Below, in pieces: positions 46,385 to 57,155 of a stretch of 64,000 nucleotides of DNA. The position numbers and the translations under genes are program-made. The notes below the pieces were generated by a model. It searched no databases. It was given only the letters and a program-made list of their open reading frames with translations, and was not told the DNA's origin. This stretch comes from Carnegiea gigantea (Eukaryota > Streptophyta > Magnoliopsida > Caryophyllales > Cactaceae), in the NCBI GenBank assembly GCA_029747015.1, contig JAKOGI010000179.1, forward strand, positions 586,501 to 650,500, read 5' to 3'. How positions within the stretch are numbered: position 1 is the stretch's first letter; every line of letters begins with the position of its first letter.

Positions 46385-48193
46385 ATGAGTACACCACAGG
46401 GCATACTTGAGGGGCAATCCATAACTCGACCACCATACTTTAATGGTCAACATTATAGTTGGTGGAAGAATAGAATGGAAAACTACATTCAAGCTGAGGA
46501 CTACGAGTTATGGATGCTTATCAAGAGTGGACCACTCATTCCCACAAAAGTGATCGAAGATGGAAGCAAAGTTCACAAAAAGCCTGAAGAGTTCAATTCC
46601 GAAGATTTCAAGATGATGGAAAAGAATGCAAAGGCCAAAAAACTCTTGTATTTTGGTCTTGGTCCTGATGAGTATACTCGCATTTCCGAATGCGAGTCAG
46701 CCAAAGAAATCTGGGATGCCTTGCAAGTAGCTCACGAAGGTACAAATCAGGTAAAACAATCGAGAATTGAGCTTCTTATGAGAAAATATGAACTGTTTGA
46801 GATGGGTGATAAAGAAACGGTGATGGAGATGTACACCCGTTTCACCCATGTCACTAATGAGCTAAAATCATTAGGAAAGTCCTTCACCACTGAGGAGTTG
46901 GTGAGGAAAATCCTACGATTTTTGCCACAGTCATGGGAGGCCAAAGTCACGGCCATCCAAGAAGCCAAGGATATGAATAAAATCACCTTGGACGAGCTTA
47001 TTAGTAATCTCCAAACTTATGAGCTTAGAAGAAGCTCTCAACTGAAAGAGGAGACCAAGAGAGACCGAGGCCTTGCTCTAAAGGCTTTGGAAGAGGATGG
47101 TTCGGACCTTGATGAAGAAGAATTGGCCATGATCACCCAAAGATTCAAGAAGTTCTTCAAAAAGGTCAAAGAGAACAACAAAAAGAAGAACCTCAGCAAG
47201 CCCAGAAACAATGACCGGGAACAGTTCACTGGATGTTTCAAATGTGGTAAACATGATCACATTGTGAAAAACTGCCCCTTGCTGAAAGAGGAACAAGAGC
47301 CCGAACAGTCCAGGAAACAGGGCAGAAAACAGGTTGGAAACAGTTCAGCCAGGCGGTTCTCAAGGGCAATGCTCGCGGCTTGGGGAGATTCTACCGAGGA
47401 CGAGGAAGGGACTGAAGAAGATGAAGCTGCTGTAGCTCTTATGGCCAGAAGTGATTCTGACTCAGACGATGAGCCTATAGACAGCCTAGCCCAGCTTAAG
47501 GATAAGGTACGTGGTCTAAATAAAGCAAAACTTCAAGAGTTATTATTTACCTTGATGGATGAGTGTGATGCTATTAATTCTGAAAATTGCATGTTAAAGG
47601 ATACATGTTCTGAGCTAAAAAGGGATATTAGAGAATTAGAGCATGAAAACAAAATTCTTAAAAATGAAAAAATTGAAACTGATATGAAGAATATTGTTTT
47701 GCATGAAGACCTCAATAAATCCAAAGAGACCTTAAGCATGAAAGAAGAAGCCTTTGTTTCTGACCTTACTAAGCTTGAAAATGAGTCTCTTGAACTGAAA
47801 CAGAAGGTTGAATCCCTACTTGTTGAGAACAGTAAATTGCTTGAAAAGTTAAAACAAGTAGAATCAGACCTTGCTGCAAACAAGCGCTGGAACAGGTTCT
47901 CACAGGCACTGAATTGGCTGAACACTCACTGTAACCAGGGCAAAAGAGGATTAGGCTTTGTGACTAAGCGCACTGATTACCCTGTTAATAGAAAATATGT
48001 AGGATTACCAGAAAATATTGTGTGTTTTCATTGTGGTAAAACAGGGCATTATCAGTACACTTGTCCTATAAGAAGGTATGCCATGGAAAAGAACTTGATT
48101 CATGTAAAACAAATATGGGTTAGAAAAGATGAGATTTGCACTTCAAAAAGAATGGGACCCAAGTGGATCTGGGTTCCCAAAACTAACCCCTAA
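46385..48193 (+). CDS. Sirevirus gag polyprotein
   Basis: 602 codons from ATG 46385, the first ATG after the primer site. The N-terminus holds the plant Copia gag core (DUF4219/UBN2 type: PPYFNGQHYSWWKNRM, WDALQVAHEGT). One CCHC knuckle (CFKCGKHDHIVKNC) lies near residue 284 and a second (CFHCGKTGHYQYTC) near residue 547, with an acidic then coiled-coil-rich stretch between them. A long gag of this type is seen in Sireviruses. A single TAA at 48191 separates it from the protease/integrase frame, which is in the same reading phase. The gag frame itself is intact. Confidence 0.93.
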   Translation: MSTPQGILEGQSITRPPYFNGQHYSWWKNRMENYIQAEDYELWMLIKSGPLIPTKVIEDGSKVHKKPEEFNSEDFKMMEKNAKAKKLLYFGLGPDEYTRISECESAKEIWDALQVAHEGTNQVKQSRIELLMRKYELFEMGDKETVMEMYTRFTHVTNELKSLGKSFTTEELVRKILRFLPQSWEAKVTAIQEAKDMNKITLDELISNLQTYELRRSSQLKEETKRDRGLALKALEEDGSDLDEEELAMITQRFKKFFKKVKENNKKKNLSKPRNNDREQFTGCFKCGKHDHIVKNCPLLKEEQEPEQSRKQGRKQVGNSSARRFSRAMLAAWGDSTEDEEGTEEDEAAVALMARSDSDSDDEPIDSLAQLKDKVRGLNKAKLQELLFTLMDECDAINSENCMLKDTCSELKRDIRELEHENKILKNEKIETDMKNIVLHEDLNKSKETLSMKEEAFVSDLTKLENESLELKQKVESLLVENSKLLEKLKQVESDLAANKRWNRFSQALNWLNTHCNQGKRGLGFVTKRTDYPVNRKYVGLPENIVCFHCGKTGHYQYTCPIRRYAMEKNLIHVKQIWVRKDEICTSKRMGPKWIWVPKTNP

Positions 48194-48199
48194 TTTGTT

Positions 48200-50221
48200 T
48201 TGCAGGCTAAAGTGAGGGGGAACAACCGAGCAAACAACTCAGCAAACAACCAATTGTGGTATGTGGATAGCGGTTGTTCACGGCATATGACTGGTGAAAA
48301 ATCAAACTTCCTCTCACTTACAGCCTCTGATGGAGGGAGTGTGGCATTTGAAAACGGCAAATCAGGGACAATTGTCGGTATAGGTAAGATAGGTGAGTCA
48401 CTCCCCCATTCAATTGACAATGTATATCTGGTGGATGGATTACAACATAATCTACTCAGCGTGTCCCAACTGTGTGATAAAGATAACCTAGTAGTGTTTT
48501 CTTCAAAACAATGCTTGGTCGTCAATATCAACACAGGAGATGTTGTGTTGAGGGGGAAGCGACACAAAAATGTGTATAAAGTAAGTATTCTCTCACTTCC
48601 CCAAAACAATTTGACTTGTTTAAGTGCTTTAAATAATGATGTCATGCTTTGGCACAAGAGACTAGGCCATGCGAGTCTCTCACTCTTGAATAAACTTGTC
48701 ACTAAAGACCTAGTAGTCGGCCTACCTTCCATCAAATTCAATGATGACAAGGTATGTGACGCTTGTGCCAGGGGTAAACAAGTCAAAACTTCTTTTAAAC
48801 AGAAAAACTGTGTTAGCACTACCCGACCTCTTGAGATGCTACATGTAGATTTGTGTGGTCCTATGAGGATCACAAGTCGAGGTGGAAAGAGGTATGTGCT
48901 TGTGATAGTGGATGATTACTCTCGTTTCACATGGACCTTGTTTTTGGCTTCTAAAGATGAAACATTTGAACAATTTCTTGCGTTTCTTAAAAAGGTTGAA
49001 AAGAGAGTAGGACACTCATTGGTTTGCCTAAGGTCTGATCATGGTACAGAATTTGAAAATTCAAGCTTTATTGACTATTGTAATGAGCATGGTGTGGATC
49101 ATAACTTTTCAGCCCCAAGAACACCCCAGCAGAATGGGGTGGTAGAGCGAAAAAATCGTACTCTAGAAGACATGACTAGAACAATGCTTGTTGCTAGTGG
49201 TCTTCCTAGAAACTTTTGGGCCGAAGCTTTGAACACATCGTGTTACATTATAAATAGATGCATGATCAGACCCATTCTAAACAAAACTCCTTATGAGCTT
49301 CTCAAGGGTAGAAAACCCAATATTATGCACTTGAGAGTATTTGGTTGTAAATGTTTTGTGCATAATAATGGGAAGGATGTCTTAGGAAAATTTGATCCAA
49401 GGAGTGATGAGGCGATATTTCTTGGCTACTCCTCACACAGTAAAGCATACAAAGTGTTTAATAAATGAACTTTGTGTGTTGAGGAGAGTGTGCATGTGCT
49501 ATTTGATGAAACTAACTCTCTTGTTGAGGATGATGCACAGGATGCAGAGTTTGAACTGGGACTTGCTAGAAAAGACTCATTGCTTACACATGAGAAAGGT
49601 AAGAGTTCCGAGGATGGAACAGGACAGGGAGCTGTTTCCTTGGAAGGAGGGCAAGGTTCGAATCAGACCGGGGGAAGCACTGCTGAACCCAGTTTGAAAC
49701 AAAACCAGCCCAATTCTTTCAGAACTGGCTCAGAAACAGGCTCCAGAACAGGCTCGGAAACAGTTCCAGAACCTGTTCCACCGAGTATTCCAGGAAGAGT
49801 AGAAAGCGTGTCTGTGGACTCTCTTACTCCACGACCATGGAAGCACCAAAGTTCGCACCCCCTTGATCAAATTTTGTCTGACATTAATACAGGAGTGCAA
49901 ACTAGATCCAAGCTTAAAAATTTCTGTGCTTTTTATGCTTTTCTCTCTAATATTGAGCCTAAAAATGTTAATGAAGCTCTTGCAGATTCAGATTGGGTTA
50001 CAGCAATGCAAGAGGAGCTTCATCAGTTTGAAAGGAACAAGGTGTGGCATCTTGTACCTCAGCCGGAAGACAGATCAATCATTGGCACCAAGTGGGTGTT
50101 CCGAAACAAGCTTGATGAGTTCGGAACAGTCACCAGGAACAAGGCCCGGCTGGTGGTTCAAGGGTACAACCAAGAAGAGGGCAGCCCATTGATACTCCCA
50201 TCTCTCCTTCAACCAGATTAG
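48200..50221 (+). pseudogene. Sirevirus pol: protease, integrase, N-terminal reverse transcriptase
   Basis: Same phase as gag, after its TAA. The aspartic protease motif YVDSGCSRHMTG begins at 48260. The integrase zinc-binding H-H-C-C region (LWHKRLGH ... CDACARGK) and core (HVDLCGP, RSDHGTEF, NGVVERKNRT) run to 49465. An in-frame TGA (49466-49468) follows, then the linker and RT N-terminus (WVTAMQEELHQFERNKVW, GTKWVFRNKLDE, KARLVVQGYNQEEG). At about 50180 the RT is cut: the catalytic YVDD region is absent and a later RT piece is joined out of phase. The gene cannot make a complete polymerase. Confidence 0.93.
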
Positions 50222-50281
50222 TAATGGATGATGGGAGTCCCTCAGTTGAGGAGAAATCCTATAGGGGCATGATAAGGTTTC

Positions 50282-50713
50282 TTGGTTGATAGAAAAAGCA
50301 CCTCAGGTATGGCTCATTTTCTTGGACCCTGTTTGGTATCTTGGGCAACCAAGAAACAACACTCAGTTGCCATGTCCACAGCAGAAGCTGAATATGTTGC
50401 AGCTGCTTTCTGTTGTGCTCAACTATTGTGGATAAGGCAACAACTCAAAGATTTTTGTGTTGACACGGGATGCATTCCCATATTTTGTGACAATACAAGT
50501 GCAATTAATATTTCCAAAAACCCTTGTCAACATAAAAGGACTAAACATATTGACATTCGTCATCACTTTTTGAGAGACAATGTTGAAAAAGGCTTGGTTT
50601 CAATGAATTTCTGCGCCACTAATAAACAAATTGCTGATATTTTCACCAAGGCACTAAGTAGAGAACAGTTTGAGAAGAACAGATTGGAACTGGGTCTAAT
50701 TAAAATGACTTGA
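50282..50713 (+). pseudogene. Sirevirus pol: RNase H C-terminal part
   Basis: The frame contains VDRKSTSGMAHFLG, SWATKKQHSVAMSTAEAEY and FCDNTSAINISKNP, the diagnostic Copia RNase H strings, and ends at the pol stop at 50711. Its 5' side is joined to the RT by a second deletion near 50277, where the family normally has the SDADYAG region. The catalytic Glu (AEAEY) and Asp (CDN) are present, but the first Asp lies in the deleted part. Confidence 0.9.
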
Positions 50714-51111
50714 GAATGCTTAATTAACCCCCAATGCTTGTCTAGTTAAAGGACTTTTTAGGTCAAGCTTGTTAAAATTATTGATTGCAGTCAAACTTGG
50801 TGCTATATTTAGCACATGTGTGGAATACAGCTTGTTGACACTCGTTGAGGTCTGATGATATTGCCCTTATTGTCCCATGTTACCAAACAACTGACTGCAG
50901 GAACAAGCACCAAGAACAGGTATGGCCACTGTTTGTCACTCTGTGCGAATCAGGTAGTTAATTCAGTTGTTGATTTTTTGAAACGTGCGTGACTGGGAGA
51001 CTTAATGCTCCTCTTTTCGGTTGAAAGCCAGTACCTCCTTAACTTCCTGGCCTGCTCACGTCGCTTACCAAAACCCTCTCAATTTCGCTCTCTCTTTCTC
51101 TCTCAAATCCT

Positions 51112-51122
51112 AAACCCTAATC
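51112..51122 (+). promoter_or_regulatory. telo-box-like word in the leader of the Sirevirus extra ORF
   Basis: AAACCCTAA lies in a CT-rich stretch (51085-51150) just before the ATG at 51154. Telo-boxes with CT-rich leaders are common in plant ribosomal and growth-related gene promoters. Here it may mark an internal promoter or a captured host leader. The match is short. Confidence 0.4.
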
Positions 51123-51153
51123 TCTCAAAAACTCGAGCTTCTCTTCACCATCA

Positions 51154-53121
51154 ATGGCGAACTCCGGCAGCAGCTCCTTCACCACTGAGAAACGCAGCAC
51201 CACCATATCTCAAGCTCTAGTCTCGAAGCGCCCACGCATGGCGTCGCCGCCAACACCCACTTCTCTACCCCTGTCCGCGGCGGCCGCGATTGCACAAATC
51301 AGAGGTACGGGGTTTAATTCTCTACCCCCTTTGCCCATTTACTCTACAATCTTTGGCTTTTTGAAGTGTTTGGACTTGCGAACGATGGGGATGGAATTGG
51401 ACGATGTTCCACCGGTATTTGGATGGGACTTGGTGTTGTTTGACCCCAGTGTGAAACCGACTGGGTCTAAGGATGTCTTTGAAACCAATGAGGGTCTGGC
51501 TGAGTCTGATGATGTTTCTGAAGTGGACACGGCACGAACAGGGTCTGAACCTGTTTCTGAACTGGGGAAAGCCCGAACAGGGTCTGCCCCTGTCTTCTTT
51601 GACATAATGGATGACCCCATCATAAATTTGGATCGAGTGAAAAACCTTGAGGAGACTAACAGTGATGGGTCTGAGTCAACCATAGAGGTCCTCCAACCTC
51701 AGCCCTTCAAGAAAACTAAACCGGCTGAATGGGGGCCTAGACGTCGGTTTAAAACCACCACTTCAAAACCTGTTTCCACACCTGTTCGTAGACCTTGAAC
51801 CCGCAGTTCTGGTTCACTCTCTGGCTCTTCCCAGCCAAAACAAGTACCTGAACCTACTATTACAAAAGCCTCTGCCAAACCCACTAAAGAATCTACCTAG
51901 TCTCCATCAGCCAAAACCCAAAGCACCCAAACCAAAAGGAAAGTCGTTTCAGAACAAGTGCCAGAACAGGTGCTTGAAGAATCAGAACCTGAGGAAATTG
52001 CTTCCAAACAGGTGCCTGGCCCTGGTTCATCGGTGAAGCCTTCCTCCAAAAGAGTCTCATCAAAGAGAAAGGCTGCTTCTAATCAGGAGGTGCCCATAAA
52101 AGCCAAGCCTGATGAACCGAAATCCAAGAAAGCCAAAACTACCATGCCCACAGTAGACCGAGTAGCTCATTTTCTCCAAAAGAGTGTGGTACGGGGCAAA
52201 ATTATCAAAGTTGCTTATTTTCAGGAACAGGGCCTGGAGATGTTCCTGGATAAGCTTACAGCCCAAGGTTGGCTAGACCTCTTTGCAAACACCCAGAGAG
52301 GGTGTTCAGTACCAGATTTAGCTGAATTCTATGCCAACTGTAATGTCACCAACGGAGTGATGACAAGTATGGTCAATGGGAAGGGGATACGGTTCAATGC
52401 TAAGGAATTGGGAGAAATTCTAGGAGTTCCTGCTGAGGGCTTTGGGGTGTATGTAAGGGAAAACAAGACAGTACTCGGAGCTGAAAGATTGCTCCAATTG
52501 ACTCAAAGGTTGAGTCAACAACCAGGGTTGAAAACACCCAGGTCAGTCAAGAAAGGGGAGATGACACCTTGTCACCGGTTGCTCTTCTGGTTTATCATCA
52601 AAAACATCATCCCCCGGGGCCAAGGGCGTAACCTTGCAGATGCAATGGATCAATGCCTTACCGATCTCCTGGACCGGGGAGAGCAGATCAACCTACCAGC
52701 CATCATGATCAGTCATATCTCCCGCATTGCAAACACGGCTAGAGAACATGACCTGGGGTATGGATTTCTTCTGACTTCAGTCTTTGAGCACTTTGGGGTT
52801 TCTTTGCAGAAGAAGGTAGGGGTGCAAGTGACAGATGAGATAGGAAGCAGCACCCTGATCAGTTGTGGGTTCAAGCTTGCAAAGGGTGAGACTGCTGGTT
52901 CCAAACAGGGGCCTCCAACACCCTTCACCCCTGTTCCTGGTCCTTCCTCTAGTGAGCCTTCTGTTGATGCCTTGCTTCTGGACCAAAATCGGTTGAAGAC
53001 CGAGCTCACTGAGGTTAAAGCTGCACTTGCCGAGGAGAAGGCTCTCAATGCCACGCGCCATGAGGATCTGATGTTAATTCTCTCCGTCCTCACAGCCAAA
53101 CTCTCTTCTCCTCCACCCTGA
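51154..53121 (+). pseudogene. Sirevirus extra ORF at the env position (plant transposon-protein-like)
   Basis: One reading phase of 656 codons from ATG 51154 to the stop at 53119, broken by TGA at 51796 and TAG at 51898. The N-terminal half is Ser/Pro/Lys-rich and low in structure. The second half (about 52140-52860) contains YFQEQGLEMFLDKLTAQGW, LAEFYAN, NGKGIRF and ILGVPAEGF. These resemble the family annotated as putative plant transposon protein (Transposase_32-like, from memory). The C-terminus has a heptad-like Leu pattern. I see no signal peptide or membrane segment, so an envelope role is not supported. Confidence 0.75.
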
Positions 53122-53438
53122 ATCAGCTCAACCCCCTGATCCTTCCCTGTTCTGCCTTTCTTTATTTTCCACCCTGTTCTCAACAACTGTTTCTAGCTAT
53201 CTGGTTGTGCTTTGTGCCTGACAATGGTTTTTGCTAATCTTGGTTGGATCTACTGTAATGTGTGCCATGCTTGTCTTCTTGTTGTTATTTGTTTATGCGT
53301 GACTCGGATGGCCAATATCATTACCGTACCATATACTTGAGTGTAACGCAGGTTGTTTTTCCTCCATTACCCAAGAGGTGGTGACTGCAAACACCCTGCT
53401 TCTCTTGTTTGACCTGACCACCCTTTTTCGATGATGTC

Positions 53439-53681
53439 AAAAGGGGGAAGATGGGCATGACCAGGATCATTTCAGTTTGACCTAGCTTCAGTTGACTTCT
53501 CAAAACAAAAAGGGGGAAGATGGGCATGACCAGGATCATTTCAGTTTGACCTAGCTTCAGTTGACTTCTCAAAACAAAAAGGGGGAAGATGGGCTTGACC
53601 ATGAACGTTTTATCTTGAAACTTGCTTTTGCCTTTTATGTCAATATGGTCATTTGGTTTGTCATCATCAAAAAGGGGAAAA
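53439..53681 (+). repeat. multiple polypurine tracts before the Sirevirus 3' LTR
   Basis: AAAAGGGGGAAGATGGG-type tracts begin their G-runs at 53443, 53512 and 53581 (period 69 bp), and a last tract (53670-53681) abuts the 3' LTR. Repeated polypurine tracts are a known Sirevirus feature. The last tract is the expected plus-strand primer. Confidence 0.85.
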
Positions 53682-53682
53682 T

Positions 53683-55267
53683 TGTTGGGAAATTATTGAC
53701 CCCATCATTATGTAATGTAAGGTTTTGATGATAACAAACACAAATGGAATATACACTTGAGTGTGTTGATCGAACAGGTTCCAAATACTGTTTAGAAAAC
53801 TTTGAAATTGCTTGATTAACCATGGTCGAGAACAGGTCTTAAGAACAGGTCCTCAGAACAGCTGAATGGCAAAGAACTTAAAGCACATCAAAGACATGGA
53901 GTACTTAAGGAACAGCTCAGGAACAGTTCTGAGTAACATCATAGCAACAGGTCTTAAGAACAGTTCCTCAGAACAGCTGAATGGCAAAGAACTCAAAGCG
54001 CATCAAAGGCATGAAGAACTCCAGGAACAGCTCAGGAAACAGTTCTGAGTAACACCACAGCATTGAAGTAACAAGTCAAGATCCTATAGATGCTGCCCGG
54101 TTGATTCAACAAGAGTCTTGGTCCGTCATAGGTTTTATTTTCTTAGATTCTTGTTAATATGCCACTTGGAAGAACTCGATTTAACATTTACTTTGAATGA
54201 TTTTTAAGAACACTGTCTCAGATCAGTTCTGAGATCAGGGTTCAGACTGTTTTCAAGCCAAAACGATTTTTCACAGTTTTTTCCAAATCTTGGGCTGACG
54301 TTTTTGAAATTATTTGAGATAAATTTTCTGTTATCATTAAACCCAGGATAAGTTAATCTTTGGCTTTGAAAATATATTGTGGAGATTTTGAGTCTAGCTT
54401 TTAAGGGAAATCTTTTACAAAATAAATCAAACTCTTATTTTTGGAATATGAATAAGAAGATAGGAAATTTCAGGATTTGGCTACTGAAAATATTAGTCAC
54501 TTTCCATAATCTTTTTAGGAGCAAAAAGATCTTATACTTGTGGCTCAAGCACACAAAAGATCTTGTTGCCCTCTACTATTTAAGAAGCTTCTCCACCTCC
54601 ACATTGATACACACACACGGTTTTATACACGGCTTTGCACACGATTTCATAAATATTTTTGAGAAAGTTTTTACACGGTTTTTCTAGGGATTTAACTTGC
54701 AAATCATATTTTCAGAAAAACCTTCAAAGTGTGTGTGAAAATTGAGTCATCTTCCTTGGCATACTAGGAGCAAAAATTGTACCTTACATTCGCTTAGTTA
54801 GAAGCACAAAAGTAAGGTGTTTTTATTCTCTTCTTTCATCAAAGTGAGAGTTGAGTGTGTCCAAGCCTAGGGAGGCTTTGGACGTGTGTAATTCGTCTTG
54901 GGGAGACGATTACGTGAGTGTGTCCAAGTCTGGGAGACTAGGACGTGGTGTGTAACTAGTCTAAGGGTAGACAGTTACGTGTGTTGCAATTATAACAGAG
55001 AAGGTTACCTTTGTAACGTGTTTAGCCCGTTTAGTGGAAGTGTGTGAAAATCCTACTGGGGTAGGTCGTGGTTTTCGCCTCGGTTGGGCTCGAGGTGTTT
55101 CCACGTAAAAATCTTGTGTTCTCACTTTTTACTTATTTTCGCTGTTTTACACTTTCTGTGCACGTTACAAATAGTCCGTCCAAACAAGGCCCAAGCCTGT
55201 TCCCAGAAACTGCAAAATGCTAACACAATTCACCCCCTCTTGTGTTAGTGTACTCTCAATTCTAACA
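53683..55267 (+). repeat. 3' LTR of the Sirevirus
   Basis: 1585 bp, matching the 5' LTR almost throughout. Differences noted include single-base changes near the 5' side and a short change close to the end (gcgaaaatttgcc versus gcaaaatgc). The target duplication catgc follows directly. Confidence 0.95.
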
Positions 55268-55429
55268 CATGCAATACAAATACATGCATAACAAATGATT
55301 TCATACATCATGAATCTTCGTAGGTAAAGTTGTATAAAGTACATCATTTGATAGTTGCATAAAAGTTACATGAGGCACGTTCTTATGGATTCATAGATAG
55401 AAAACCTAATTAGGATGTAATGAATACAA

Positions 55430-56830
55430 TTTGTCATTCATCATCTTGATCCCCATCTTCATCATCATCTATATCCTTATCATCATCCTCATCATCGTTG
55501 TTCAACTGGAACTGCATTTCATTGTCATCATTTTCAGTATCTATTTCTGCATCATTCCACTCCTGTTTTTCAAACTCGTCTACATCATCAGATTGTTCTT
55601 CTTCTGATGATTCCACATCAACCATTTGCACTTCAACTAAAATTTGTGGCAAGATTTCTGAAATGCAAGAGCTTGACACAATCCCTTCTTCTTGGAAGGC
55701 AGGTTTCACTTTAATAGCATCATCTTGCATGTTTGGACATTGTTTGGGCTTATTTATCAAAGCAACCCACAAATTTGATTTATGGAGAACACTTTGTGAG
55801 TATGAGATGTAAAGCACTTTATACGCAACATCTACAATAATGAAATGATCATACTTCCCATATCTTCATTGGGTGTATATTTTATATGTACAATTCAACT
55901 TGGAGTATCGTGTGCCTCGAGGATTCGATGGATCGTTCCATTTACAACGAAATGGTAAGCATCGTTTTATGGGGTCCCCTGGGTACTCCACTTGGAGTAC
56001 TTCCTCAAGCACTCCAGAGTAATCGACCTTGCTACCATCTCCTTTTGCAGTCCTTTTACTACAACACTGCATGAGTAGGTCTTCTTATCATACTTCTTAT
56101 TCTAGTATAAAATCTTATGTCATGCACTTTGTAACCTGTGAATGGCTGCATAATATTCATTGGTCCCTCAGCTATTTGTTGTAACAATGACTGCCTTTCA
56201 TCATTGAATATATGTGAAAGACGAACCTGTACCATGTGCAAACTCCTAAGTAATTTTGGTACATGATAATTTTTACAATGTAGAAATTAATGACATTATT
56301 TGAAGTATATGGTTAGGATAAGTAAGCACACACATTTTGTTTAAACCAATATGGAAATTTCGCTTCAATAATCTTATCAATGTCTTCAGGCAACATATTA
56401 GTATGTCCCATTGTGATCCAATTGTAAAAGTACCTACACAAATATTGTTGTTGTTATTTGCATTACAAGTTTAATAACGTGTGAAAGTGTGTGCTGCTAA
56501 CTTACTGTATATATGGTTGCACTTTATTACAGTTAAGCAGTATGTGCAGATAGGCAGCGTTGTACTCAGCTTGTGTAAAGTAACGTTTACGACATAGACC
56601 TAATGAAGAGCCCTTCGTTTGGAATACTGTAAATGTTGTGAGGGGACCACGTTGACACACTAATTCATTCCTTCTAGTTGTGGAGTTCATGGATGGAAGA
56701 GTTGAGTCAAAATAGTGGGAACCAAATGTCTGAATTTCATATATCAGGTACAACATGACCAGGGAACTCTCAGGCTCAGACTTGTTCTTGGCTTGAAGAA
56801 CCTTTCAAAGGGGTTTCGGGTTTAGTGTTT
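55430..56830 (-). pseudogene. CACTA-1 transposase TNP2, C-terminal part (DUF4218/DUF4216)
   Basis: From right to left: a DUF4218 end with AKNKSEPESSLV, SHYFDS and AEYNAAYLHILLNCNKVQPYI (56502-56830), then DUF4216 pieces VRLSHIFNDERQ and GYKVHDIRF (56059-56241), VDYSGVLEEVLQVEYPGD and FRCKWNDPSNPRGTR (55866-56072), and an acidic C-tail (55434-55817). This is the C-terminal half of CACTA TNP2. The N-terminal catalytic part is missing: upstream of about 56830 the sequence passes into telomere-like repeats. Confidence 0.78.
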
Positions 56831-57155
56831 ATGGTTTAGGGTTTAGGGTTTAGGTTTACATTTAAGGTTTAGGGTTTAGGGTTCAGGGTTTATTGTTTAG
56901 GGTTAAGGGTTTAGGTTTGCATCTAAGGTTTAGGTTTACGTTTAGGGTTTAGGGTTTAGGGTTTAGGGTTAAGGGTTTAGAGTTTAGGTTTATGTTTAGG
57001 GCTTAGGGTTTAGGTTTACATTTAGGGCTTAGGGTTTACGTTTAGGGTTTAGGGTTTAGGGTCCAGGGTTTAGGGTTTAGGGTTTATGATGCCTAGTGTT
57101 TGGGGTTTAGGTTTGGAGTGTTTACGATGTTGGGTTTCTAGGGTTTAGGGTTTAG
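56811..57155. repeat. degenerate telomere-like repeat array, TTTAGGG type
   Basis: About 345 bases made almost entirely of GGGTTTA heptamers and near variants on the plus strand, with short interruptions (TTTACATTTA, CCAGGG). TTTAGGG is the Arabidopsis-type plant telomere repeat. The array starts directly beside the broken DUF4218 coding end of the CACTA-1 transposase, so it sits inside the element and not at a chromosome end. Confidence 0.93.

Larger units (their letters stand above)
44738..55267 (+). mobile_element. Copia/Sirevirus LTR retrotransposon (10.5 kb) inserted in CACTA-1
   Basis: LTRs at 44738-46328 and 53683-55267 begin TGTTGGG and end TAACA, with the 5-bp target duplication catgc at 44733-44737 and 55268-55272. 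Internal order: tRNA-Met primer site, gag, protease, integrase, partial RT, RNase H, then an extra ORF before the 3' LTR. The PR-INT-RT-RH order is Copia; the long gag, the extra ORF at the env position and several polypurine tracts point to the Sirevirus group. The two LTRs differ at only about a dozen substitutions and a few indels, so the insertion is young. Stops and two RT deletions make it non-autonomous. Confidence 0.95.

Noticed and set aside
47533..47925. 130-codon minus-strand frame within gag
   Set aside because: Shadow of the intact gag frame, which has family motifs on the plus strand.
48190..48873. 227-codon minus-strand frame within pol
   Set aside because: Shadow of the protease/integrase frame.
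51154..53121. Calling the Sirevirus extra ORF an envelope gene
   Set aside because: Position fits, but no signal peptide, cleavage site or membrane segment is visible.
53321..53602. Repetitive minus-strand frame with FPLFVLRSQLKLGQTEMILVM repeats
   Set aside because: Produced by the 69-bp polypurine-tract repeat; non-coding.
56811..57155. A true chromosome end or subtelomere
   Set aside because: The array is short, degenerate and lies inside transposon sequence, with tens of kilobases on the left side and ordinary DNA on the right.
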